Source of the DNA: an uncultured Burkholderiales bacterium
GTDB lineage: Bacteria; Pseudomonadota; Gammaproteobacteria; Burkholderiales; Burkholderiaceae_C
Length of the DNA: 6,223 nucleotides
Reading direction: 5' to 3'
Assembly (NCBI GenBank): GCA_903953985.1
Contig: CAJBLW010000335.1
Span: 1-6,223 of the forward strand
The stretch's first letter is position 1; every line of letters starts with the position of its first letter. The notes below the pieces were generated by a model. The model had not been told where the DNA came from, made no database searches, and saw only the letters and a list, made by a program, of their open reading frames with translations. This document shows positions 1 through 5,701 of the stretch, piece after piece. The position numbers and the translations under genes were made by a program.

Positions 1-234
1 AGAGCCTGCTTTGCCTGCGATGCCATTGACTGTGAAAAGTCCCCCTCCCAACTGTGCGACAGGGCCGACTTGGTAAGCGCCGGGATCGCTCAGACTGTCA
101 CCAAATGAAACGACCGAGGCGTAGGACACCTTGGGTGTTTGACGAGCCTCATTTTGACCACCGCACCCGGTTAGACCGAGTATTAGCAAAGCGATCAAGC
201 CTGTCGTCAGTCCCCATTTGCTTTTTTGCTGCAT
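1..234 (-). CDS. GDSL/SGNH-family esterase lipoprotein, N-terminal part (runs off left edge)
   Basis: Only the first 78 codons are present; the gene continues beyond position 1. Reading the minus strand from the ATG at 234 gives a lipoprotein signal: MQQKSKW, a hydrophobic stretch (about residues 9-22) and an L-T-G-C lipobox with Cys24 as the lipidated residue. At residues 44-52 comes F-G-D-S-L-S-D-P-G, the block I signature of GDSL (SGNH) hydrolases, with Ser47 as the predicted nucleophile. A Gly-rich piece ending in F-T-V-N-G follows, as in betaproteobacterial extracellular GDSL esterases. The start is supported by a GGAGA ribosome binding site (plus-strand 241-245) six bases upstream. The product is probably a membrane-anchored periplasmic or surface esterase/lipase; its substrate cannot be told. 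The later Asp-His catalytic residues lie outside the window. Base composition is lower in GC than the neighbours, and the signal-peptide codons include rare CTA and ATA. Confidence 0.85.
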   Translation of the reverse strand, partial: MQQKSKWGLTTGLIALLILGLTGCGGQNEARQTPKVSYASVVSFGDSLSDPGAYQVGPVAQLGGGLFTVNGIAGKAGS

Positions 235-275
235 TTGTCGTCTCCAAGATAAAAAAGAACGCCTGTACTTTTTTC

Positions 276-281
276 ATCTTA
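276..281 (-). promoter_or_regulatory. Possible -10 box for the GDSL lipoprotein gene
   Basis: On the minus strand the hexamer TAAGAT lies about 41 bases upstream of the lipoprotein ATG. It is followed by an A/T-rich stretch (plus-strand 250-275) that would form a leader of roughly 30-35 bases carrying the GGAGA ribosome binding site. No convincing -35 hexamer is seen 16-18 bases upstream, so this is a weak call based on one hexamer in an AT-rich gap. Confidence 0.2.
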
Positions 282-350
282 CAAGCGAAGGCTCCGGCTG
301 GGCTAAGGGTATTCACTCATTCGTCACACATTTCTGCCGAAAGTAAAAAT

Positions 351-605
351 TCAGCGATACCGCAGCTTCATCACCAAAATCATCAACGCCAGGCTGGTGG
401 TGATGATGTTGGCGATGATGATGGGCCAAGCCTCCATCAAGACGCCATAAACCAGCCACAGGGCCACCCCAGCAGTAAACAGGCTGTACATGCCCAGTGA
501 GATGCCGCTCACGTCTCGGGTGCGAAAGGTTTGCCAAGCTTGTGGGATGAAGCTGGCGGTGGTCAGGATGGCGGCCACAGAGCCGACCCAGTCGATGAGG
601 TTCAT
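351..605 (-). CDS. SemiSWEET sugar transporter (PQ-loop/MtN3 family)
   Basis: This 84-residue membrane protein has the length and pattern of bacterial SemiSWEETs, which carry one three-helix bundle and work as homodimers moving sugars across the inner membrane. Helices lie at about residues 5-25, 37-56 and 60-80. Helix 1 carries T-T-A-S-F-I-P-Q (15-22), including the PQ hinge at Pro21-Gln22. It is followed by the basic turn F-R-T-R-D-V-S-G-I-S, then Trp50 and Asn66 at the places where the family has its pocket Trp and Asn. The start at 605 is the only sensible Met. No Shine-Dalgarno sequence precedes it. The gene lies 71 bases downstream of dacB on the same strand and is probably co-transcribed with it. 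The substrate is unknown; glucose, sucrose and other small sugars are known for relatives. The family call is firm and the physiological role is open. Confidence 0.92.
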   Translation of the reverse strand: MNLIDWVGSVAAILTTASFIPQAWQTFRTRDVSGISLGMYSLFTAGVALWLVYGVLMEAWPIIIANIITTSLALMILVMKLRYR

Positions 606-676
606 GGTGTTATTTGAGGAAGGGGCTTTGGGCGCTCATGGATTGTGACGCTGGCGTCGCAGTGACAAAACAGCGG

Positions 677-2227
677 TCATCGCGATGAACGAAGCGATCC
701 ATGGTTGATGCGATCCGATTGTTGTGCTTTGGGGGGTGAGGCGGTGTCGCGCACGGTCCATTCCAGCAGTTGGTCCAGCGCGGCGCGTGCCTGATGGGCG
801 TTGGGGTGGTGCAGCACCGCCACCAAGGTGTAGCGTTGGCCGCTTTGGCCCTGCACATAACCGGCGACCGAGGCCACATCCCGCAAAGAGCCGGTTTTCA
901 GCCAGGCGTTGCCGATCACGGGCGACTGCGGGCTGCGGTCTTTGATGCGGGCGGCAGTGCCGTCCACCCCGGCAATGGCCAGCGAGTCAACAAAGTGCCG
1001 GGCGTGCGGGCTGGCGTGTGCGGCCTGCAGCAAGGCCGTGAGGGCTTGCGCGGTGCTGCGTTCGGTGCGCGACAGACCTGAGCCGTTGTCCAGCACCGGC
1101 TCGTCGTGTCCCGGAAAGCCCTTGCGCCACCATTGCGACAGGCGAAGGCGCGAGGCTTCAAAGCGCCCGGGTGCGCCCAGCTCGCTCGACAGCGTCAGGA
1201 ACAGCTGCTGCGCCATCACGTTGTTCGAGAATTTGTTGATGTCTTTGATGATCTCGGACAAAGGCAAGGAGGGCGCTTCCAGCAGCAGCTTGGCCGATGC
1301 CCGGCCTGCGCCGTAGCGCACCTGCCCCGAAAGCTGCCCGCCCGCACCTTGCCACAGGGCCAGCATGACACGCGGCGCATAGGCTTCGGGCTCGGGGTAG
1401 GCCACGGGCCATTCGCGCTCGCCGCAGCTGACCGGGTAGCGGCCTGCAAAGCGCACTTGCTGGGGCTGGCTGAAGTCGGCCTGCAGTTGGCGACGCCAGT
1501 CGCTGCAAGGCGCCTGGCTCAGCGGCAGTTGTGTGGGGGCAGAAAAGCCGGCCAGTGGTGGCTCAAAGCGCACCTGCACCTGGCCGCTGGCGGCATCGGG
1601 CGTGAATTTGTAGACCACCGCCTTGAAGTTCAGCAGCAACCCGTCCGGCCCCACGGTATAGGGCCGCAGCGGTTCGTCGTCAAAGGGTTCGCTGCGTTCG
1701 CGCACGTCGAACACGCTGCGGTCGAGCACGATGTCGCCACGCACCTCGCGCACGCCCGCTGAGCGCACCTGCGCCAGCAGCTCTTGCAGCCGCTCGACCA
1801 CCAACTTGGGGTCGCCGCTGCCACGCACGACCAGGTTGCCCTGCAGCACGCCATCGCGCACCGGGCCGTCGGTGTACACCCGGTTGCGCCAGACGTGGTC
1901 GGGCCCCAACAGGCTCAAGCCGGCGTAGGTGGTGAACAGCTTCATGACCGAGGCCGGGTTGACGCTGACTTGGGCGTGGTGCGACAAGTGGCGCGGCAAG
2001 GCGCTGCTGGGCGCAGGACCATCCGGCAGCGGGGCGATGAGCACGCTCAGGCCCGAAGGGGGAATTTGGGCTTGCTGCAGGGTCTGCAGAACAGGCCGGG
2101 GCAGCGCGGATTGAGCGGTACCTTGCGCATGCGCAGGCCATGCCAGGGCGAAACTCAGCGCCAAGGCTGCACAAGCGGCGTGAGCCAGGGTGAGCAAAAA
2201 TGGGTGCACGGCGCGGGGGCGGGTCAT
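677..2227 (-). CDS. dacB: D-alanyl-D-alanine carboxypeptidase/endopeptidase (PBP4, peptidase S13)
   Basis: This 516-residue protein is a low-molecular-weight class C penicillin-binding protein. It would trim the terminal D-Ala of muropeptides and cut D-Ala-mDAP crosslinks in the periplasm. A signal peptide is clear: an Arg/His start, a hydrophobic core at about 10-30, and P-A-H-A before a likely cut at Ala34/Gln35. All three active-site motifs are present: S93-V-M-K96 (nucleophile Ser93, base Lys96), S334-N-N336, and K444-T-G446. The long insert between the first and second motifs (about 100-330) is typical of S13 enzymes. Cys241 and Cys268 in this insert may form a disulfide. Length is close to E. 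coli DacB (477) with a hydrophilic tail after about residue 493. The start at 2227 gives a full signal peptide. There is no Shine-Dalgarno sequence, but a TAGACT box lies six bases upstream, which fits a leaderless mRNA. A GTG at codon 7 is a less likely alternative. Confidence 0.96.
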   Translation of the reverse strand: MTRPRAVHPFLLTLAHAACAALALSFALAWPAHAQGTAQSALPRPVLQTLQQAQIPPSGLSVLIAPLPDGPAPSSALPRHLSHHAQVSVNPASVMKLFTTYAGLSLLGPDHVWRNRVYTDGPVRDGVLQGNLVVRGSGDPKLVVERLQELLAQVRSAGVREVRGDIVLDRSVFDVRERSEPFDDEPLRPYTVGPDGLLLNFKAVVYKFTPDAASGQVQVRFEPPLAGFSAPTQLPLSQAPCSDWRRQLQADFSQPQQVRFAGRYPVSCGEREWPVAYPEPEAYAPRVMLALWQGAGGQLSGQVRYGAGRASAKLLLEAPSLPLSEIIKDINKFSNNVMAQQLFLTLSSELGAPGRFEASRLRLSQWWRKGFPGHDEPVLDNGSGLSRTERSTAQALTALLQAAHASPHARHFVDSLAIAGVDGTAARIKDRSPQSPVIGNAWLKTGSLRDVASVAGYVQGQSGQRYTLVAVLHHPNAHQARAALDQLLEWTVRDTASPPKAQQSDRINHGSLRSSR

Positions 2228-2233
2228 CGGGTG

Positions 2234-2239
2234 AGTCTA
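2234..2239 (-). promoter_or_regulatory. -10-like TAGACT box just upstream of dacB (leaderless pattern)
   Basis: On the minus strand TAGACT ends six bases before the dacB ATG, matching TATAAT at four positions including the key T1, A2 and T6. If it is used, transcription would start at or within a base of the ATG, giving a leaderless mRNA. This fits the absence of any GGAG-like sequence upstream of the start. No good -35 hexamer is found 16-18 bases upstream. Confidence 0.35.
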
Positions 2240-2315
2240 ACGGGGACCATGAGGTACGCGCAGGTTTCCGGGGTCGTCAAAAGGCGGCACAGGTCGTGCC
2301 TGTTCAGCGGCCCCG

Positions 2316-2321
2316 TATGAT
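2316..2321 (+). promoter_or_regulatory. -10-like TATGAT box upstream of the EamA transporter gene
   Basis: TATGAT (five of six matches to TATAAT) ends seven bases before the ATG at 2329. Transcription from it would begin at about 2328-2329, exactly on that start codon. The box itself contains the upstream in-frame ATG at 2317, so both cannot be used from this promoter. The -35 region is weak (GTCGTG at 2293-2298 with a 17-base spacer). There is no Shine-Dalgarno sequence at either ATG. Confidence 0.4.
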
Positions 2322-2328
2322 TCGGACC

Positions 2329-3312
2329 ATGCGATTTTCTTCAAAAACCGTGGGCCTGGCTTCGGCGGTCATCACGGTGCTCATCTGGACCGGTTTCATT
2401 GTCATTGCGCGAGCCTCGGCGTCTCGGGGATTGCTGCCTATGGACATCGTGCTGGCCCGCATTCTGGGGGCCAGCGCTGTCTTGTTGCCCTGGGCTTGGT
2501 GGCTGATGCGTCCGTCACGCCAGGCCGGTGAAAAAGTCGGCTCTTTGTGGGGCCTGTCGCCCCTGCCTTTGAGGCAGACGGTGCAAACCGGCCTGCTGGG
2601 CGGCTTTTTGTACGCCACCCTGGCCTACACCGGTTTTGTGTATGCACCTGCAACACACGCCTCGGTGCTCATGCCCGGCAGCCTGCCCTTGTGGACCACC
2701 TTGCTGGCCTGGCTTTTTTTGCGCGAAAAAGTGGCCACCGCCCGTGCCGTGGGGCTGGGCTTCATCGTTCTGGGCGATGTGCTGGTGGGCGGTGCGAGCT
2801 TGCTCATGGCCTTTGACGGTGGCGAGGTCTGGAAGGGCGACTTGCTGTTCATTGCGGCAGCCCTGTGCTGGTCCAGCTACAGCGTGCTGGTGCGCAGCCA
2901 TGGTTTTGACGCAGTGCGCGCCACCATGGCCATCACCGCGTTTGCCTTCGTCTGCTTTGTGCCCTTGTTTGCTTTGCTGGTGGGCTTGTCGATCCTGCCC
3001 ACGCACCTGCACCAAGCCCCGTGGTCCGAAATCCTGTTTCAGGCGGTGTTCCAGGGCGTCGGCTCGGTGGTGATTTCGGGCATCACCTTCACGCAGATGG
3101 TGCGCCATTACGGCCCGGTGCGCTCGACCATGATCACGGCCCTGGTGCCGGGTTTGTCGGCGCTGGGGGCGGTGTGGTTTCTGGGCGAGCCCATGCACTG
3201 GAATTTGCTGGCCGGGCTGGCGCTGGTGACCAGTGGCATTTTGTTTGACGTGCGGCAGGCCAAAAAACCTGCGATCGTTCCCAACTCGTCCTCAACTGGA
3301 GCCCAGCCATGA
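2329..3312 (+). CDS. EamA/DMT-superfamily transporter
   Basis: This 327-residue inner-membrane protein has the two-fold EamA repeat of the drug/metabolite transporter superfamily, with about ten helices. Repeat 1 (about residues 8-159) starts with a helix containing I-W-T-G-F-I-V-I-A-R and ends after F-L-R-E-K-V (130-135), the conserved spot before the last helix of a repeat. Repeat 2 (about 170-306) ends with W-F-L-G-E-P (283-288) followed by the final helix. The C-terminal tail is polar. Members export amino acids, nucleosides, drugs or other small molecules; the substrate cannot be told here. I chose the ATG at 2329 because a -10-like box covers 2316-2321 and would give a transcript starting there. 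An in-frame ATG at 2317 adds four residues and is the main alternative; longer in-frame extension into the dacB region looks non-coding. The stop overlaps the tsaB start by four bases, so the two are translationally coupled. Confidence 0.9.
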   Translation: MRFSSKTVGLASAVITVLIWTGFIVIARASASRGLLPMDIVLARILGASAVLLPWAWWLMRPSRQAGEKVGSLWGLSPLPLRQTVQTGLLGGFLYATLAYTGFVYAPATHASVLMPGSLPLWTTLLAWLFLREKVATARAVGLGFIVLGDVLVGGASLLMAFDGGEVWKGDLLFIAAALCWSSYSVLVRSHGFDAVRATMAITAFAFVCFVPLFALLVGLSILPTHLHQAPWSEILFQAVFQGVGSVVISGITFTQMVRHYGPVRSTMITALVPGLSALGAVWFLGEPMHWNLLAGLALVTSGILFDVRQAKKPAIVPNSSSTGAQP

Positions 3313-4109
3313 GTGCCAGCCCCGAGCGCCGTTGGCTGGCCTTTGACACCAGCACCGATGTGCTGTCTTTGGCCATCGCCCGTGGCGAGCAGGTCTGGAG
3401 TCAAACCTTGCCCGGTGGTGCGCAGGCTTCGAGCGGTTTGATCCCGGCGGTGCTGACCCTGCTGGCCGAAGCTGAGATGCCGCTGGCCTCGTTGGATGCG
3501 ATTGTGTTTGGTCGGGGGCCGGGCTCGTTTACCGGCTTGCGCACCGCTTGCGCCGTGGCGCAAGGCCTGGCCTTTGGGGCCAATGTGCCCGTGTTGCCCG
3601 TCGACACTTTACTGGCCGTGGCCGAAGAGGCCCGCTGGGCGCAAGTGCAAGCGGGGGCTGTCGCGCCCGATGCCGCGCTCACCGTGCTGGCGCTGCTCGA
3701 CGCCCGCATGGACGAGGTATACAGCGCCGCTTATCACTGGGAGCCCGTGCCGGGGGCAAGTCTTGGGCGTTGGCAAGAGGCCTCACCCTTGCAAGTGGGT
3801 GCCCCCGAAAAATTGCACCTGCCCGATGACCGTACGGTGCTGCAGGCGGGAAACGCCTTTGCCGCGTATGGCGACCGGCTGCCCTGCGTGGCACCCGGTG
3901 GCTTGCGCTGCGAGGCCCTGCCCACCGCCGCTGCTTTGCTGCGCTTGGCCCCCGCCTTGTGGGCGCAGGGCTTGGCCGTGCCGGCTGAGCAGGCGATGCC
4001 GCTGTACATCCGTGACAAAGTGGCCAACACCACTGCCGAGCGTGAGGCGATGAAAGCACAAGCCCTGCAGGCCCAGTCTGCCCTGGCCAAGGCCGCAGCG
4101 CAGCCATGA
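3309..4109 (+). CDS. tsaB: tRNA N6-threonylcarbamoyladenosine (t6A) synthesis protein TsaB
   Basis: TsaB is the non-catalytic ASKHA-fold partner of TsaD. With TsaE and TsaC/TsaC2 it makes t6A at position 37 of ANN-decoding tRNAs in the cytoplasm. Signature stretches are visible: L-A-F-D-T-S-T (10-16), the phosphate-loop strand of the fold; V-F-G-R-G-P-G-S-F-T-G-L-R (66-78), the TsaB hallmark; and D-A-R-M-D-E-V-Y (131-138). At 266 residues it is longer than E. coli TsaB (231). The extra length seems to lie around residues 106-125 and 143-165 and in an Ala/Gln-rich C-terminal tail. The start overlaps the preceding stop (ATGA), and GGAG at 3298-3301 sits seven bases upstream, so it can also be initiated independently. 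The following rimI again overlaps by ATGA. TsaD, TsaE and TsaC are not in the window. Confidence 0.96.
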   Translation: MSASPERRWLAFDTSTDVLSLAIARGEQVWSQTLPGGAQASSGLIPAVLTLLAEAEMPLASLDAIVFGRGPGSFTGLRTACAVAQGLAFGANVPVLPVDTLLAVAEEARWAQVQAGAVAPDAALTVLALLDARMDEVYSAAYHWEPVPGASLGRWQEASPLQVGAPEKLHLPDDRTVLQAGNAFAAYGDRLPCVAPGGLRCEALPTAAALLRLAPALWAQGLAVPAEQAMPLYIRDKVANTTAEREAMKAQALQAQSALAKAAAQP

Positions 4110-4615
4110 GTCTGCCCATGAAGCCCGCGCCAGCGCAGGCCATCACCCAGCCCACGGAGGCCACGCGCAACCGCGTCACGCTCGCCGCCATGAGGCAGGA
4201 CGATCTGGACGCGGTGATCGCCATCGAGCAAAGCGCCTACAGCCACCCCTGGACGCGGGGCAATTTTCGCGACTCGCTCAACCCCCTGTTTGAGGCCCAA
4301 TGCCTGTGGCTGGATGGCGATTTGCTGGGATACTTTTTGGCCATGCACGGCGTCGAGGAAATGCACTTGCTCAACATCACCGTCGCCCCGGCGCACCAAG
4401 GCCAGGGTTGGGGCCACATGATGCTGGACGCTCTGTCGCTCATGTCGCGCCATACAGGCGCGCAATGGTTGTGGCTGGAGGTGCGCCAAAGCAACCAGCG
4501 TGCGCTGCAGGTCTATGCGCGCTACGGCTTCAAGCAGGTCAGCATCCGCAAGGATTACTATCCCGCAGGCCGCCTGCAGCGAGAGCACGCGGTGGTGATG
4601 AGTTTGAAACTGTGA
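4106..4615 (+). CDS. rimI: Ribosomal protein S18-alanine N-acetyltransferase-type GNAT protein RimI
   Basis: This 169-residue GNAT enzyme transfers acetyl from acetyl-CoA to a protein N-terminus, classically Ala1 of ribosomal protein S18. The core begins at about residue 22. The acetyl-CoA pyrophosphate loop is V-A-P-A-H-Q-G-Q-G-W-G (93-103). W-L-E-V-R (123-127) holds the Glu125 that corresponds to the proposed general base of E. coli RimI. Q-V-Y-A-R-Y-G-F (135-142) holds the conserved Tyr137, and R-K-D-Y-Y-P (148-153) is the typical RimI YYP motif. About 20 extra N-terminal residues compared with E. coli (148 aa) precede the fold, and Met5 (4118) could be the true start. The tsaB stop overlaps this start by four bases and no clear Shine-Dalgarno sequence is seen, so translation is probably coupled. 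Association of rimI with t6A genes is widespread in bacteria. The actual substrate in this organism is not shown by sequence. Confidence 0.93.
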   Translation: MSLPMKPAPAQAITQPTEATRNRVTLAAMRQDDLDAVIAIEQSAYSHPWTRGNFRDSLNPLFEAQCLWLDGDLLGYFLAMHGVEEMHLLNITVAPAHQGQGWGHMMLDALSLMSRHTGAQWLWLEVRQSNQRALQVYARYGFKQVSIRKDYYPAGRLQREHAVVMSLKL

Positions 4616-4623
4616 GCCCCAAC

Positions 4624-5538
4624 ATGAGCGACCCCACCCGATTTGACCTGGACGACCGCCAACGCGCCATGCTGGCCGAGATGGGCGTGCGCGTGTGGTG
4701 GCCGCAGCGCAGCGATGCCGCGCCAATCGCTGTGGCGGGCGATGCACCTGCCGTGGCCGCTTCCGCATCGGTAACGACGCCAGCACCTGCCGTGTCCGGC
4801 GCTGCAGGGTCTGCAAGTTCAGTGCGTCCCGCACCACCCGCTGTGCCAGTCACCCGCTCCGTAAAGCGTGAACCTGTGGCCCCAGTGACCGCCCCAGTTC
4901 AGGCGCAGGGACAAGTTTTTGCACCCATGCCTGAAGGCTTGTCCAGCATGGGCTGGGCCGAGCTGCACACGACGGTGAAAGCTTGCCAGTCGTGCGCCCT
5001 GTGCGCTGCACGCCAAACGCCGATCCTGGGCTCGGGCCAGGGCACCGCCCGCTGGATGGTGGTGGGCGATTTGCCTTCAGAAACAGACGATCAGCAGGGC
5101 CAGCCCTTCACCGGGCCGGAAGGCGTGCTGCTGGACAACATGCTCAAGGCCGTGGGCGTGCGCCGCCAGGGATCGCCCGGCAATGCCAATGCCACTGCAA
5201 GCGCGGATGCGCCCGAGGCCTGTCTGACCCACGCCGTCAAATGCCGCCCCCTGAACGGGCGCAACCCCGAGACGGTCGAGCTGGCCACTTGCGCGGGCTA
5301 TTTGTCGCGTCAGATCGCGCTGGCTCAGCCCCGTGTCATTTTGGCCATGGGCCGTTTTGCCATCCAAAGCCTGTTGGGCAGCACCGAGCCCATGGGCAAA
5401 CTGCGGGGTCGTTTGCACGACTTTCAGGGTGTGCCGGTGGTGGTGACTTACCCACCGTCGAGCTTGCTGCGCAACCCGGCCGACAAGGCCAAGGCTTGGG
5501 CCGATCTGGTGCTGGCTTTGTCGGTGGCCCAGGGCTGA
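4624..5538 (+). CDS. Family-4-like uracil-DNA glycosylase (Fe-S) with psi-like N-terminal motif and altered active-site motifs
   Basis: This 304-residue protein has three parts. Residues 1-28 are a short conserved-looking head with L17-x-x-M-G-V-x-x-W25. Residues 29 to about 102 are an Ala/Pro/Val-rich, probably disordered linker. Residues 103-304 are a uracil-DNA glycosylase domain of the family 4 (Fe-S) type. The four likely [4Fe-4S] ligands are C121-x2-C124 and C207-x15-C223, and V-K-C-R-P-L-N-G-R-N-P (205-215) is typical. Motif 1 reads G148-D-L-P-S-E-T-D-D, where the family usually has GE-(A/G)-PG-x-x-E-D, followed by the normal G-Q-P-F-T-G-P-E-G. Motif 2 reads Y276-P-P-S-S-L-L-R-N-P, with Pro277 at the place of the usual His. 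A low-complexity Ala/Asn-rich insert lies at 181-199. The start at 4624 follows rimI by eight bases, with GTGAG (4612-4616) as a weak ribosome binding site; upstream in-frame sequence is antisense-like shadow inside rimI. The fold assignment is firm; catalytic activity is uncertain. Confidence 0.87.
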   Translation: MSDPTRFDLDDRQRAMLAEMGVRVWWPQRSDAAPIAVAGDAPAVAASASVTTPAPAVSGAAGSASSVRPAPPAVPVTRSVKREPVAPVTAPVQAQGQVFAPMPEGLSSMGWAELHTTVKACQSCALCAARQTPILGSGQGTARWMVVGDLPSETDDQQGQPFTGPEGVLLDNMLKAVGVRRQGSPGNANATASADAPEACLTHAVKCRPLNGRNPETVELATCAGYLSRQIALAQPRVILAMGRFAIQSLLGSTEPMGKLRGRLHDFQGVPVVVTYPPSSLLRNPADKAKAWADLVLALSVAQG

Positions 5539-5582
5539 GCGCTGCTGCCTCAGAGCTCTGAAGGGTAGGCTGTACGGGAGGT

Positions 5583-5605
5583 CTCTGGTGTGTCTGCCAC
5601 CAGGG
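5583..5605 (+). terminator. Weak hairpin after the glycosylase gene, possible terminator
   Basis: CTCTGGTG (5583-5590) can pair with CACCAGGG (5598-5605), giving an eight-pair stem with one G-U wobble and a seven-base loop. It starts 45 bases after the stop of the four-gene run. It is followed by TTGGTTGG rather than a run of T, so intrinsic termination would be weak. It is nevertheless the best candidate for separating this run from the transketolase gene. Confidence 0.3.
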
Positions 5606-5658
5606 TTGGTTGGCAACGGCATGCATGCTTGGGCGGTGGGCGCGTGCCTGACAACCGC

Positions 5659-5664
5659 TAAAAT
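5659..5664 (+). promoter_or_regulatory. Probable -10 box of the transketolase gene
   Basis: TAAAAT, in the context GCTAAAATC, matches the -10 consensus at five of six positions. It lies 37 bases upstream of the transketolase ATG, predicting a leader of about 31 bases that includes the GGAG ribosome binding site at 5690-5693. No good -35 hexamer appears at the standard distance; GTGGGC at 5636-5641 has a 17-base spacer but matches poorly. Confidence 0.4.
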
Positions 5665-5701
5665 CACGGGTTTTCCAGAATACTTCCCCGGAGCTGCCCC
5701 C

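Noticed and set aside
54..500. Plus-strand open frame of 148 codons over the left-end genes
   Set aside because: It runs antisense across the lipoprotein gene start, the AT-rich gap and the SemiSWEET gene; composition changes along its length follow the real genes.
645..660. Short inverted repeat around GACG-CTGG-CGTC between dacB and the SemiSWEET gene, considered as a terminator
   Set aside because: Only four to six pairs with a mismatch on the transcribed strand and no T run follows, so termination is not supported.
1106..1762. Plus-strand open frame of 218 codons opposite dacB
   Set aside because: It is the antisense shadow of dacB, with no ribosome binding site and no recognisable domain.
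2515..3198. Minus-strand open frame of 227 codons opposite the EamA transporter
   Set aside because: Translation is His/Gln/Gly-rich, as expected for the complement of a hydrophobic membrane-protein gene; no start signal or domain.
4565..4577. Perfect inverted repeat GCAGGC-C-GCCTGC inside rimI
   Set aside because: It encodes ordinary RimI residues near the C-terminus, and such short GC-rich repeats are expected by chance in this composition.
4300..4623. In-frame extension of the glycosylase gene upstream into rimI
   Set aside because: The extension lies wholly inside rimI in another frame, its translation is Arg/Gly/Pro-rich shadow, and the ATG at 4624 starts a sensible N-terminus right after the rimI stop.
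3734..4837. Long minus-strand open frame of 367 codons opposite tsaB, rimI and the glycosylase gene
   Set aside because: It lies antisense to well-identified genes, its translation is rich in Arg, Ala, Gly and His with no recognisable domain, and long antisense frames are common in high-GC codon-biased DNA.
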